64,000 nucleotides of DNA. Origin: CAUPWF01 sp964369425. Lineage in GTDB: Bacteria > Bacillota > Clostridia > Lachnospirales > Lachnospiraceae. The stretch is from NCBI GenBank assembly GCA_964369425.1, contig CAYJGW010000005.1, forward strand, positions 22,910-86,909, given 5' to 3'. The position numbers and the translations under genes were made by a program. Positions 16,666 through 26,469 of the stretch are shown here, in pieces. The notes under the pieces were generated by a model that had not been told where the DNA came from, made no database searches, and saw only the letters and a program-made list of their open reading frames with translations. Positions within the stretch are counted from its first letter, which is position 1, and each line of letters starts with the position of its first letter.

Positions 16666-18951
16666 TTATTGATACTTATAGTTCATAGACGCTTCATTAA
16701 ATGTGTCAATTAGCTTTTCTAGATCTTCTCCTGAAAATACTCCTTTTGTAAATGTTACAAGGGTTTTCAAGGGGAAATCGCAAATTGCATTAAATGCAAA
16801 ATCTTCTTCTCTATCTCCTAAATCAAAATCAATTCCAGAATTTTTTTTAAAATACTCAATCCATTCCATGCCAAGTTCATTGGTCGGTTTATAAGATACT
16901 ACTTCATGGAAAGTGGAATTGTTATGGAATGTTATTTTTTCTATAAATGTAGAGATTATTTCTACGCTACAAGTTTGAACAATCTCTCTCGAAGACTTTC
17001 CTATCAAGATATCAAATATCCCACTTTGCACTCTCCAGTCTGCATTTCTAACATCATAATATGCAAAGCTTCTTTTATCAAGAATAAACCTTACTACCTC
17101 TGTCTCTCCTGCTTCAAGTTCTACCTTTGTAAAACCTTTTAATTCTTTGTAAGGACGAATGATGTCTGTTTGTCTATCATGGATATAGAGCTGTACAATT
17201 TCTTTTCCTTTTGTGGAGCCAATATTTTTAACCTCTACTGTCACTTCTATTTCTTCCCTATCTGTATAACATTCTTTATCAACTGAAATATTAGAATACT
17301 CAAACTGTGTATAACTAAGCCCATGGCCAAACGGAAAGAGTGGCTCTACCTTTTTTGTATCATAATAACGATATCCAACAAAGATTCCTTCATTATATTT
17401 TACAGAATATGCTTCTCCTGGAAAATCCATAAAGCAAGGAGTGTCTTCTATTTTTTTAGGAAATGTCTCTGCCAACTTCCCACTTGGGTTCACTTCTCCA
17501 TAAAGAATTGCAGCTTGTGCACTTCCTCCTGCACTTCCAAGCAAATAACTTTCTATAATTCCTTGAACTTTATCTACCCAAGTCATAGCTACTGGTGCTC
17601 CATTGTTAAGAACAACAACCACTTGTTTATTGTATTCTGTTAACATTGTAATTAATTCATTTTGAACTTCTGGTAAGTCTATATGCTTTCTATCACTACC
17701 TTCTGTTTCATATCGCTCTGAAAGACCTGCAAATACAACAACCTTATCTACATTTCCAGCCTTTTTGCAAATATCCTTTGCTTGTTCTTCATTAAAATTT
17801 TCATCTAGGATTTCAAATCCTACTTCATACTCTATATGACCAAATGCAATTTTCTTCATTTCTTCTAATGCATTTGTCATAAATAGTGGGTTAATATAAG
17901 AGCTACCTCCACCTTGGAATCTTGGAGTCTGAGCAAATTTACCTACCACTAATATGGATTCTTCTTTCTTAAGTGGCAATACATTCTGCTCATTTTTCAA
18001 AAGAACAATACTTTCACAAGCCATATCAAATGATAGTTTCTCACTCTTTTCTCTACTGAAAGTGTGTTTCTTTTCTCTTGTTTTCTTTGTCTTTTCTAAC
18101 AATTCTAAGATTCTTAAAACACTTTCATCTAGACGTCTTTCATCTATTAATCCATCTTGAATCGCCTTTTCCACCTTCCTATCATTTACACCTCCAGAAG
18201 ATGGCATCTCCAAGTCCATACCTGCCTCTAAGCTTTTCATTCGGTCATTGGTTCCACCCCAGTCTGTGACTACAACACCATTATATCCCCATTCATCTCT
18301 TAGTACTTCTCTTAACAACTTTTGATTTTCTGCACCAAACTCACCATTTATCCTATTGTAAGCACTCATAACTGTAAATGGTTTTCCCTCTTTAATAGCA
18401 GTCTCAAAACTGGCAAGATAGATTTCTCGTAGACTCCTTTCATCCACTTGCACATCTAATGTCAATCTCCTTGTCTCTTGGTTATTTGCTACGAAATGCT
18501 TTACAGAAGCTCCAACTCCATTTTCTTGGCATCCTTGGATATAATGTTTCCCCATTTGCGAAGATAAATAAGGATCTTCAGATAGATACTCAAAATTTCT
18601 GCCACATAAGGGAGAACGTTTAATGTTTAGTCCTGGCCCGAGTACAACACTCACATTTTCAGACAAACATTCATCTGCTACGGCACTCGCCATTTCTTCA
18701 ACTAATTCTCTATTCCATGAAGAACCTACCGCACATAGATTCGGATAACAGGTTGCTGGAATACTTGCATTTAGACCTAGGTGATCTGCTTCTTCTCCTT
18801 GTTTTCGCAGCCCATGTGGTCCATCTGTCAACATCATCCCTGGTATATTTAATCGGTCAATTGATTGGGAGTACCAAAAACTTTCTCCAGATAGCATACT
18901 GCATTTCTCTTTTAGTGTCATTTTTTTTACTATTTTTTCTAATTCTTTCAT
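16666..18951 (-). CDS. GH3 beta-glycosidase
   Basis: This 761-residue glycoside hydrolase family 3 enzyme has an N-terminal (beta/alpha)8 domain with KHF (151-153) and the nucleophile motif VVVTDWGG (Asp230). The second alpha/beta domain contains the GSDRKHIDLPEVQNELI region, and a C-terminal fibronectin-III-like domain follows. There is no signal peptide, so it acts on imported glycosides, most often beta-glucosides or beta-xylosides. It is in locus 2 between the permeases and the GH63-like gene. The pairing of a beta- and a probable alpha-glycosidase suggests a mixed-linkage oligosaccharide or glycoconjugate. Confidence 0.9.
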   Translation of the reverse strand: MKELEKIVKKMTLKEKCSMLSGESFWYSQSIDRLNIPGMMLTDGPHGLRKQGEEADHLGLNASIPATCYPNLCAVGSSWNRELVEEMASAVADECLSENVSVVLGPGLNIKRSPLCGRNFEYLSEDPYLSSQMGKHYIQGCQENGVGASVKHFVANNQETRRLTLDVQVDERSLREIYLASFETAIKEGKPFTVMSAYNRINGEFGAENQKLLREVLRDEWGYNGVVVTDWGGTNDRMKSLEAGMDLEMPSSGGVNDRKVEKAIQDGLIDERRLDESVLRILELLEKTKKTREKKHTFSREKSEKLSFDMACESIVLLKNEQNVLPLKKEESILVVGKFAQTPRFQGGGSSYINPLFMTNALEEMKKIAFGHIEYEVGFEILDENFNEEQAKDICKKAGNVDKVVVFAGLSERYETEGSDRKHIDLPEVQNELITMLTEYNKQVVVVLNNGAPVAMTWVDKVQGIIESYLLGSAGGSAQAAILYGEVNPSGKLAETFPKKIEDTPCFMDFPGEAYSVKYNEGIFVGYRYYDTKKVEPLFPFGHGLSYTQFEYSNISVDKECYTDREEIEVTVEVKNIGSTKGKEIVQLYIHDRQTDIIRPYKELKGFTKVELEAGETEVVRFILDKRSFAYYDVRNADWRVQSGIFDILIGKSSREIVQTCSVEIISTFIEKITFHNNSTFHEVVSYKPTNELGMEWIEYFKKNSGIDFDLGDREEDFAFNAICDFPLKTLVTFTKGVFSGEDLEKLIDTFNEASMNYKYQ

Positions 18952-18989
18952 CTGTCACCTCGTTATAAACTTGCTATGTTGATAGAACG

Positions 18990-19019
18990 AATAACTATGT
19001 ACATATATACATAGTTATT
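18990..19019 (-). terminator. Hairpin between permease and GH3 gene, locus 2
   Basis: A perfect inverted repeat (AATAACTATGTA / TACATAGTTATT, 6-base loop) sits in the 84-base gap between the MalG-type gene and the GH3 gene. No T-run follows on the minus strand, so it is more likely a processing or attenuation element than a full terminator. Confidence 0.4.
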
Positions 19020-19035
19020 TGTCAGTAGACGGTTA

Positions 19036-19851
19036 CTACTTGATTGCACCGTCTGTAATGCCTGATACAATATGCCTTTGCATAAATATGTAGAATATGA
19101 TTACTGGTAAAATAGATAAAACGAGACCTGCCATTGCTAATCCATATTCTGCTGTATATTGCCCAAAAAACGAATATGTTGTCAGTGGCAATGTTCTATA
19201 ATCATTTACTAATACCAATGATGGTAGTAAGTAATCATTCCACAACCATAATACATTTAGTACAACCAAAGTTGCTGTAATCGGTTTTAATTGCGGGAAA
19301 ATGATTTTCCAAAAAATCACAAACTTTGATGCTCCTTCAATAGAAGCAGCTTCATCTAAAGATACTGATAAAGAGTTGACAAATCCATGATAAATGAAAG
19401 TACTCAAACTGATACCAAACCCAAGATAAAAATATATCAAAGACCATCTGCTATCTAACATCCCTAATCCACCGTAGATTGATACAAAAGGAATCATTAG
19501 TGCCTGAAAAGGAATCAACATCGTCGCAGTCATAACTAAGTAAATAATAGAGTTCGTTTTTGTTTTAAATCTTGAAAGATAAAACGAGAGCATCGATCCA
19601 AAAAAACTCAGTACTACTACTCCTATTAAAGTAATAATCATCGAATTTAGCAACGCATCAAAATAATTCATTCTGTCTAATGCCTCAATGTAATTATCAA
19701 GAGCAAATCCTTCTGGTAATGACAATGGATTCTTTAAAATCTCCATTTTCCCTTTTAAACTATTCATCACCAAAAATGCAAATGGGAACAAAAATAAAAC
19801 AGCTACCACAATTACTGCTATCATTGATAAAGTTTTTTTAATTATACTCAT
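19036..19851 (-). CDS. ABC sugar transporter permease (MalG type), locus 2
   Basis: This 271-residue CUT1-family permease has six helices and the docking loop EAASIEGASKFVIFWKIIFP. It overlaps the upstream MalF-type gene by four bases (ATGA), which implies coupled translation. It forms the membrane channel of the locus 2 importer together with that gene; no ATPase gene is present nearby. Confidence 0.9.
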   Translation of the reverse strand: MSIIKKTLSMIAVIVVAVLFLFPFAFLVMNSLKGKMEILKNPLSLPEGFALDNYIEALDRMNYFDALLNSMIITLIGVVVLSFFGSMLSFYLSRFKTKTNSIIYLVMTATMLIPFQALMIPFVSIYGGLGMLDSRWSLIYFYLGFGISLSTFIYHGFVNSLSVSLDEAASIEGASKFVIFWKIIFPQLKPITATLVVLNVLWLWNDYLLPSLVLVNDYRTLPLTTYSFFGQYTAEYGLAMAGLVLSILPVIIFYIFMQRHIVSGITDGAIK

Positions 19852-20729
19852 GCGTTTGCCTCCATTTTCTTCGTGATTGTCACTTGAACTAGTGCAACTA
19901 CTGCTAAAATTACAAATAAGATTACTGCCTTCGCTTGAGCAGGAGCATATTGTTGGTATAAGAACGCATCATTGTAGATATTCATGGTCAACAATTCGGT
20001 TGCTCTATAAGGTCCCCCTTCTGTAAGCGAAAGGTTTACGTCATACATCATAAATCCATTTTTCAGTGTCATAAATAGACAGATTGTAAACGATTGCATC
20101 ATAAGTGGCATCTTTATCTTAAATAATGTTCTAATTCTTGATGCACCATCTACTTTAGCAGCCTCTAATACATCATTTGAAACGCCTAAGATTCCTGCTA
20201 TATAAATAAGCATCATATAACCTGCTTGTTGCCAAATCGTAACAATAACAATTGCCCAAAACGCCTTATCCGGATCTACTAACCATGACTCTGTAAACAT
20301 ACCCAATCCAGTTGACTCCCCTATATACACTAATACTCTACTAAAGATAAATTGCCAGATAAATCCGAGTAATACTCCTCCGATTAGATTTGGAACAAAG
20401 AAAATCGAACGGAAAATATTCTTTCCTTTTATCTTAGATGTTACAAGCAGTGCCAGTGAAAATGCCACTACATTCACCAATGTTACCGATACAATCACGT
20501 ATTGAATCGTATTTAAAAATGTTTGAAAGAAATCTGGATCTTTCAATGCTGTAATATAGTTATCTATCCCTACAAACTGAGTCACTTCCACTCCGTTCCA
20601 ATCTGTTAGAGTTGTTCCTAATCCAAGGATAAATGGAATCAATATTACTGTTGTGAGAGCAAACAATGGTATAAAAGCAAACACAAAAAATGATTTAATT
20701 TTATCTTTTCCATCCTTTAATTCATACAT
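19848..20729 (-). CDS. ABC sugar transporter permease (MalF type), locus 2
   Basis: This 293-residue membrane protein has six hydrophobic helices and the docking loop EAAKVDGASRIRTLFKIKMP. It follows the binding-protein gene after a 75-base spacer with a hairpin and overlaps the MalG-type gene. It belongs to the CUT1 family of oligosaccharide importers. Confidence 0.9.
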   Translation of the reverse strand: MYELKDGKDKIKSFFVFAFIPLFALTTVILIPFILGLGTTLTDWNGVEVTQFVGIDNYITALKDPDFFQTFLNTIQYVIVSVTLVNVVAFSLALLVTSKIKGKNIFRSIFFVPNLIGGVLLGFIWQFIFSRVLVYIGESTGLGMFTESWLVDPDKAFWAIVIVTIWQQAGYMMLIYIAGILGVSNDVLEAAKVDGASRIRTLFKIKMPLMMQSFTICLFMTLKNGFMMYDVNLSLTEGGPYRATELLTMNIYNDAFLYQQYAPAQAKAVILFVILAVVALVQVTITKKMEANA

Positions 20730-20757
20730 CCTTCTACCTCATCTTTCTTGTTATTAT

Positions 20758-20788
20758 AATGCTCCTCGTATTCATATCGAGGAGCATT
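20758..20788 (-). terminator. Intercistronic hairpin between binding protein and permeases, locus 2
   Basis: The inverted repeat is AATGCTCCTCG / CGAGGAGCATT with a short loop and no strong T-run downstream on the minus strand. It occupies the same position as the hairpins of loci 1 and 3. Confidence 0.6.
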
Positions 20789-20804
20789 TAATTTCGCTTA
20801 ATAT

Positions 20805-22106
20805 CTACTCTGCTTTACTTGCCCAATACGCTTCAAACTCAGTTGCAACGTCTTCTCTTGTAATAATTCCATCTAAGTATTTTTGCATAACTGCTCCGAG
20901 TGCAGCACCTGCATCACCTGGATAGTACATGTTAATCCAAGGTAATGTTTTACTCTCATTCATATAATTCAAAATTTCTTGTGATAATACATCTGTAGGT
21001 TCCGCTTCTACACTTTGATATACTGGAATAAATTTCATATTCTCTACGTAATGAACCTGACCTTCTTCTGATGTAAATAACCAGTTAATAAAATCTATTG
21101 CTCCTGCTTGCTCTTCTTCTGTAGCATTTTCATTGTCAATCGACAAGTACATCGGTACTCCTACAGAGATTTGTGTATTACCATATGCTGTGCTATCATC
21201 ACTGATAGGGTATGGCATCATTCCAATCTCTACTTTAGAATCCACTTCTTGTAGCATAGGCATTGTCCAATTACCTTGAAACCAACTTGCTGTATCTCCC
21301 ATTCCAAACTCTAATGCTCCGTCTTCATATGTTGGCGCAAGTGGGGAATCTTTTGCAGTATTGTATTCCATCAAAATATCAAATGTATCTAACCATCCGT
21401 TAAACACTTCGTTCTCGATTAATTTTACTTCTCCAGCCTTTAAACCATCGATTAATGCTCTTGCTTCTTCTGGATTTTCTGATTGTGGAGCAAACATCAA
21501 GTTTGTTAAATGTGCTCCTAAAGACCAATCAAGTGGTGAAATATGAACAGCTCCTTTTCCAGCTTCTTCAACATCTGTATAAAGTTCCTTTAAACTTTCT
21601 TGCGAATCTACCACTGAAGGGTTAAATGTTCCTCCTATAACTTCATCCATAACTGTTTTATTGTAAAGTAATCCAAACGCTTCTACCGTAAGAGGAAATC
21701 CAATTACCTTCCCATCTTCACCTGTAACTAGATCGTACGATCCTTCTACTGCATCTTCTAAAAGTGGTTGGTCACTTAAATCCATTAATTTATCGCTAAA
21801 CTCATTCGCTTCTTGCCCCATTGCCATTATAGTAGGCGTATTCCCTGATGCATAAAGTGCAGTCATACGTTCAAATGCATTACCATCAAGGGGCATAGTA
21901 ACTACTTCATATTTATCTTGACTTTCATTGTATGCAACAACTGCATCTTCAAATTCAGGTCCTATTTCTGCCTTAATAGTTCCAAGCATAGTAACTTCAA
22001 TACGATCCGAACTTCCGCCTTCACTTGAAGAACTACCACATCCACTTAATGCACCTACAGTAATTGCTGCTACTAAAAACATACTTATAATTCTTTTAAA
22101 TTTCAT
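20805..22106 (-). CDS. ABC sugar-binding lipoprotein, locus 2
   Basis: This 433-residue solute-binding protein of family 1 has a lipoprotein signal peptide with the lipobox LSGC near residues 20-23 and a Ser/Gly-rich linker, followed by a two-lobed domain. It is the first gene of locus 2. It would bind the extracellular substrate later cut by the GH3 and GH63-like enzymes. Confidence 0.9.
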   Translation of the reverse strand: MKFKRIISMFLVAAITVGALSGCGSSSSEGGSSDRIEVTMLGTIKAEIGPEFEDAVVAYNESQDKYEVVTMPLDGNAFERMTALYASGNTPTIMAMGQEANEFSDKLMDLSDQPLLEDAVEGSYDLVTGEDGKVIGFPLTVEAFGLLYNKTVMDEVIGGTFNPSVVDSQESLKELYTDVEEAGKGAVHISPLDWSLGAHLTNLMFAPQSENPEEARALIDGLKAGEVKLIENEVFNGWLDTFDILMEYNTAKDSPLAPTYEDGALEFGMGDTASWFQGNWTMPMLQEVDSKVEIGMMPYPISDDSTAYGNTQISVGVPMYLSIDNENATEEEQAGAIDFINWLFTSEEGQVHYVENMKFIPVYQSVEAEPTDVLSQEILNYMNESKTLPWINMYYPGDAGAALGAVMQKYLDGIITREDVATEFEAYWASKAE

Positions 22107-22122
22107 CTACTTTCCTCCATTA

Positions 22123-22168
22123 TGGAAACCTTTCCACCCTGTCTAAAAAATATATGGAAACCTTTCCA
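22123..22168 (-). promoter_or_regulatory. Twin LacI operators of locus 2
   Basis: Two identical 14-mers TGGAAACCTTTCCA (22123-22136 and 22155-22168) start 32 bp apart, about three helical turns, just upstream of the binding-protein gene. The arms TGGAAA / TTTCCA are symmetric, as in LacI-family sites. The nearest promoter found lies upstream of them, so repression could work as a roadblock. Confidence 0.7.
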
Positions 22169-22213
22169 TTTTCATGATTTTTTTAGGAGACCTTTTGTAT
22201 CTCCTCTTGAAAA

Positions 22214-22242
22214 ATTATATCACTCTTTCAGTCAAATGTCTA
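22214..22242 (-). promoter_or_regulatory. Probable promoter of locus 2
   Basis: On the minus strand TAGACA and TATAAT (22214-22219) are 17 bp apart. The leader of about 100 bases contains both TGGAAACCTTTCCA sites and a small GGAGA/TCTCC hairpin. Confidence 0.5.
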
Positions 22243-22282
22243 TGCACATATTATATAAATTCACAACAAGATTTTTATGCAC

Positions 22283-22325
22283 TTTTAACAACCCCCCACA
22301 CATTGTTGATGTGTGGGGTTGTTAA
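22283..22325 (-). terminator. Terminator upstream of locus 2
   Basis: The strong inverted repeat TTAACAACCCCCCACAC / GTGTGGGGTTGTTAA (two unpaired C) is followed on the minus strand by AAAAGTGC-type sequence. It isolates locus 2 from the degraded Rpn gene upstream. Confidence 0.6.
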
Positions 22326-22399
22326 ACCACTACTAACTTAAGCTTTTTTTTAAGCCACCTTTAACTAGCTTTTTTCTCACTGCACTATACCTATCTCTT

Positions 22400-22870
22400 C
22401 TACATTTGCCTCTTGAAGTCCTCCATTATTATTTTAATTTTACTAGTTACTTCACCTGATTTTTCTGCCTTTCGCACCATTTCATCAAATAGCGCACACA
22501 TCTGAACTTCGCCTCCCTCTTCTTTGCTTTTTTTAATGATATACTCTTTATCCCCTCGTAATTCTATGATATTCAACTCATAATTAGGAACATACTTTTT
22601 TAATTCCTCTGGTAAATCTCCTAACATTTCTTGAAAACTTGTGGGACCATCCCAAGGTTTCTCTCCATAATAAAGTGTAATCGTAATAATTGGTTTTAAT
22701 GTATCCTAGTACATCATAAGTCAACGTACGAAGTGGCATAGCATAGTGTATGTTAGCTTGATTCTCAATACCTATTATGGTAATAATTGTTCCGTCTTTC
22801 CCTCTCATTATAATATCACGCCTTCGCTCGAGTGACACTTCTCCATCCCTTCCTTTCTGAAATTGTAGGA
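22400..22870 (-). pseudogene. Degenerate Rpn-family nuclease/transposase
   Basis: Two overlapping frames (22584-22838 and 22400-22627) together match the gene at 51167-52261. The first gives SLERRRDIIMRGKDGTIITIIGIENQANIHYAMPLR, and a shifted frame gives ITITLYYGEKPWDGPTSFQEM followed by LPEELKKYVPNYELNIIELR. At least one frameshift separates the halves, and the N-terminal third is missing: the frame can be followed to about 22870, where an in-frame stop occurs. This is a dead copy. Confidence 0.8.
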
Positions 22871-23032
22871 AGTTTCATCTCAGCAAATTTAAAGCAACTC
22901 TGCCTATTCACTTCCTGCCTATTGTTGGTTTTTAAGCATGAAGTTACTAAGATTTGATGTCTATAATTGACATTAGATTCGCACTTTCTGCGAAAGAAGT
23001 AAGTAAACTTACTTTAGAACTTTCTTACATGA

Positions 23033-23074
23033 TTAAAGGAGCTTGTCCCTTATCATACTAGACAGCTCCTTTAA
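23033..23074 (-). terminator. Terminator of the GPH symporter operon
   Basis: The inverted repeat TTAAAGGAGCT (23033-23043) / AGCTCCTTTAA (23064-23074) lies just past the stop of the symporter gene at 23078. Confidence 0.65.
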
Positions 23075-23077
23075 CTC

Positions 23078-24418
23078 TTATTTTCCTTCTTTTTGTTCCA
23101 AATCTCTTTGAATATCCCCCATATGTTTATCTAAATTCATCACTAATGCTAGAATAATACACACACCTGCTAAAATCGCGCCATTATATCCATATGCAAA
23201 TCTAATTGCACTGAGTGCTGATTCGGACTGCATTTCTGCCATTCCGTTATATCCACCTATCGATAATATAGTTGTTCCAACTACACCCCCTAGACCAATT
23301 CCTACTTTCATACCAAATGAGGTACAGCTACTAATCAATCCCTCTGAACGAATACCTGTTTTCCATTCGCCATAATCAACCACATCTGCTGTCATTGCAA
23401 ATACACATATTAGACATGGACCTGTACCTAACGCTCTTACTGCAGTACCGATTAGAACTAGTGTCAAATTGTTACCTGCTGCTCCAACAAGAATAGAACC
23501 AATTGCTAGAAGCACACAACCCAGAATTAGGAATTTTCTTTTTCCTAGCTTTGCGATGAATTTAGGTGCTACCATATTAATCAATAATGTTGGCACTGTG
23601 GATGCAAGTGTAATTGTTGCGATTGCCCCGATATTTCCCAAAATGTCTTTTGCAAAATAGAATGTAACCGATCCGATTGATACCGCATAAATAAATTGAA
23701 GAATAAACATTAATGCTTGCATAAAGAAAAATTTGTTTTTTATCAATGCTTTTACTGCTATCTTTAGTGGTATTTTTTCTTGTTTCACTGTCTTTCCTTC
23801 ATCCATTCCTACATGCTCTTTCACTCCTAGAAATGAAATGATAAAAAATACTAATGATACAATACCATAAAGGATAGAAAGGTTTTTCCAGCCAAGAGTA
23901 GTCAACATCGATACTGTAACTGCGTTAATTATCAATGTAACAATTGTCGTCATCACCATTCTTATAGATGTAGCCGATGCTCTATCTTGTACATTTAAGG
24001 TTAATCTTGCTAATAAAGTATTGTATGGTAGATTATTAGCCGTATATACGATTGCACTTTGGAAGAAGTATGTAATATACACATATATCAATTTCCCATT
24101 ATCGGAAAAAGACATCGGTACATTAAATAGTAAAATTATAGATAGTGCCATAAATGGTGCTGACCATAATAACCAAGGTCTTGCCTTTCCCCATTTTGAT
24201 CTTGTATTATCTACAATAATACCCATGATAATATCTGAAAATCCATCTAGAATTCTAGCCAAGAGCATCATCGTTCCGATAGCCCCTATTGCAATTCCAA
24301 CTGTATCTGTATAGTATGCTGTCAGATATGTCGCTATAAGCGTTGTTGCTACTGTAGCCCCACAATCACCAAAACCATAACTGATTTTTTCACCAAATTT
24401 CAATTTATTTGTATTCAT
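23078..24418 (-). CDS. GPH-family sugar:cation symporter
   Basis: This 446-residue major-facilitator protein of the glycoside-pentoside-hexuronide type (MelB/XynB-like) has about 12 hydrophobic helices. Its family-typical N-terminus is KLKFGEKISYGFGDCGATVATTLIATYLTAYYTD, with a cation-site region DGFSDIIMGIIVDNTRSKWGKARPWLLW near residues 57-84. It imports a glycoside or oligosaccharide with Na+ or H+. It follows the esterase gene by one base, so the pair probably takes up and deacylates a plant glycoside. Confidence 0.88.
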   Translation of the reverse strand: MNTNKLKFGEKISYGFGDCGATVATTLIATYLTAYYTDTVGIAIGAIGTMMLLARILDGFSDIIMGIIVDNTRSKWGKARPWLLWSAPFMALSIILLFNVPMSFSDNGKLIYVYITYFFQSAIVYTANNLPYNTLLARLTLNVQDRASATSIRMVMTTIVTLIINAVTVSMLTTLGWKNLSILYGIVSLVFFIISFLGVKEHVGMDEGKTVKQEKIPLKIAVKALIKNKFFFMQALMFILQFIYAVSIGSVTFYFAKDILGNIGAIATITLASTVPTLLINMVAPKFIAKLGKRKFLILGCVLLAIGSILVGAAGNNLTLVLIGTAVRALGTGPCLICVFAMTADVVDYGEWKTGIRSEGLISSCTSFGMKVGIGLGGVVGTTILSIGGYNGMAEMQSESALSAIRFAYGYNGAILAGVCIILALVMNLDKHMGDIQRDLEQKEGK

Positions 24419-24419
24419 C

Positions 24420-25370
24420 TTAATTTTCTCCCTTACATTTTTCTATAAATGTCAGTAAAATTGCTCTCACGTTATCATCCCAAAAACATGAACCACCATG
24501 ATCTGCGCCATCCAAACAATAAAATTCTACTTTCTTTCCTTTTTCTTTTAATACTGTATAAAAATCTACACTTTGCTGAAACGGAACCAATCTATCCTTA
24601 TTTCCATGTACCATTAAAATTGGTGGAATTTGCTTCTCCTCACTAATGTAATGCTTTATCACCGTTGGTTCTGCCAATTGAGGATGCTTTACTACATCTT
24701 TTTTCCCAATCAACCACCCTTCTGGTGAATTCTCATCCGAGTGGTTCACTTGTGAAGGATAATTCCCCATTTCTAATATATCTGTAGGACCATAGAAATC
24801 GATGATTCCCTGTATTTTATAGTCCATTTCTTTTTGCTCCTCATTTTCAACAAGCTCAGTGTTTTGTGTGATTCCGGCACCAAGTACCGTATGTGCGCCT
24901 GAGGAATCTCCAAATAAAATCAAATGATTCACATCAATATAATATTCGTTTGCATGTTTTTGGATATAATTAAGTGCATGTTTCAAATCGTATATCTGGG
25001 TTGGGAAGTATCCCTCATTGTCCGTTGAACAGTACTCTACTATCACAATTACATATCCTTCTTCTGCAAACTTATATAATGTTGGCACACTATGAGAAGT
25101 CTGTTGCTTGTGCCACGCTGAACCTGGTACATATACAATTGTCGGATAGTTCTTTTGGTTCATATGCTCTCCAAAATGCACATGATCTTTTACACAATTA
25201 GGCACTAGAATTCTTAAGTTTAAGTCTATCCCATTTCTTCTATGGTACACCACATCTTCCTTAACTTGGACATTATACTTATTTAGATTTGCTTCTACAG
25301 TCTTCATACCAGTAATAGCTTGCTTATATTTTGGGAATTCCTCATAGGTACAACTTGTTAACTCTACCAT
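24420..25370 (-). CDS. Alpha/beta hydrolase (esterase)
   Basis: This 316-residue alpha/beta-hydrolase-fold protein has the nucleophile elbow GDSSGAH near residues 154-160, HGNKDRLVPFQQS near 262-274 holding the acidic residue, and GADHGG near 291-296 holding the catalytic His. It has no signal peptide. Its operon with a GPH symporter suggests removal of acetyl or similar esters from imported sugars. It could also be a lipase/carboxylesterase of other specificity. Confidence 0.8.
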   Translation of the reverse strand: MVELTSCTYEEFPKYKQAITGMKTVEANLNKYNVQVKEDVVYHRRNGIDLNLRILVPNCVKDHVHFGEHMNQKNYPTIVYVPGSAWHKQQTSHSVPTLYKFAEEGYVIVIVEYCSTDNEGYFPTQIYDLKHALNYIQKHANEYYIDVNHLILFGDSSGAHTVLGAGITQNTELVENEEQKEMDYKIQGIIDFYGPTDILEMGNYPSQVNHSDENSPEGWLIGKKDVVKHPQLAEPTVIKHYISEEKQIPPILMVHGNKDRLVPFQQSVDFYTVLKEKGKKVEFYCLDGADHGGSCFWDDNVRAILLTFIEKCKGEN

Positions 25371-25518
25371 CTTTTTCTCCTCCTTGTTCTTGTTAAACTT
25401 AGCTTATCACTTTTTAATTCAGTTCATCCCTCAATTTGTATCTTCTTTTTCTATGTTTTGTGATATGTTACCTTCAGCTAGAAAAACTCTTGCTATTTTT
25501 ATAACTTATCGGACAAAA

Positions 25519-25560
25519 AGAAAGACGGTAAAATCTCGAAATAGATTTTACCGTCTTTCT
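25519..25560 (-). terminator. Terminator of the AraC-type gene
   Basis: An 18-bp perfect stem (25519-25536 with 25543-25560) has a 6-base loop and is followed on the minus strand by TTTTTG. It overlaps the last codons of the AraC-type gene. Confidence 0.8.
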
Positions 25561-26426
25561 TTCGCGTTTATTTTTCTATATTGTGATGGAGAAATATCAT
25601 ATGATTTCTTAAACCAATTGTTGAGATGGTTTAGATCAGAGAACCCATGATTGATTGCAATCTGTAACAAAGAAGTATTATTTTCTAATAGTTCCTCTTT
25701 CGCTTTTTCTAATCTATAACGCATCAAATAGTCCTTAAATGTTAATCCTGTCTGTGCACGAAAAAATCTGGAAAAATATTCTCTTGAAAAATAAAACTTA
25801 GCTGCTAAATCTTGCTGTTTTAATTCTTCGTTATAATGCTCATTAATATACATAACAATGATTCTTATTCGTTCTAAATCTTTCTGCGTATTAATTGGAA
25901 TGAGTCGCTTATTTTTTCTACATTTTTCATACAATACAAGTACCAAATCGCAACAACACTTTAAAATGTTGATTCCTGATTCTACATTCCCTACTTTATT
26001 CAGTACATGTATTTTTCTAATGATATCTGCGATTTCGTATTCAACCTGCCTGGATTCTATCTCAAAATAAATCTCCTCATAATCTGGAATCAACTCTTCA
26101 ATAAATTCCTTACTAATCTGAACTGTTACACCTTTTATCTCTTCCTTTGAATACTCGAGGGAAAATTCTGGAACTGCATGATGCATCTCTTTTGAATTGA
26201 CTATATTAACACCACCACTAACTATTTCGTTTTTTACTCCATGATTATAAAACTCACATCTCCCATAAAAAATGCAAGTGATTTCCAATTCGTCATGCCA
26301 GTGGCTATATATAATTGTTCTATCTTTCATATGATGAGGATAAATTGTGATTGGAAAATATTTTTTTCTGTAGTCTACTAATTCCATCCCATTTTCTAAA
26401 AATATATTTTGATTCGTACTTACCAT
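25548..26426 (-). CDS. AraC-family transcriptional regulator
   Basis: This protein of about 292 residues has an N-terminal cupin-like sensor (YSHWHDELEITCIFYGRCEFYNHG) and a C-terminal pair of helix-turn-helix motifs (YNEELKQQDLAAKFYFSREYFSRFFRAQTG, then TSLLQIAINHGFSDLNHLNNWFKKSY). ATG 26426 is preferred because AAAGGTGAG lies 9 bases upstream; a TTG at 26447 is the alternative. It follows the LacI gene at 26470 by 43 bases and precedes the esterase/symporter pair, which it probably activates. Confidence 0.82.
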   Translation of the reverse strand: MVSTNQNIFLENGMELVDYRKKYFPITIYPHHMKDRTIIYSHWHDELEITCIFYGRCEFYNHGVKNEIVSGGVNIVNSKEMHHAVPEFSLEYSKEEIKGVTVQISKEFIEELIPDYEEIYFEIESRQVEYEIADIIRKIHVLNKVGNVESGINILKCCCDLVLVLYEKCRKNKRLIPINTQKDLERIRIIVMYINEHYNEELKQQDLAAKFYFSREYFSRFFRAQTGLTFKDYLMRYRLEKAKEELLENNTSLLQIAINHGFSDLNHLNNWFKKSYDISPSQYRKINAKERR

Positions 26427-26469
26427 AATTATTCGCTCACCTTTCAAAATAGCAACAACTAATACTCCA

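Noticed and set aside
22980..23032. Palindromic GTAAG/CTTAC stretch as an insertion-sequence end
   Set aside because: It is short, has no matching partner and no transposase of that type nearby.
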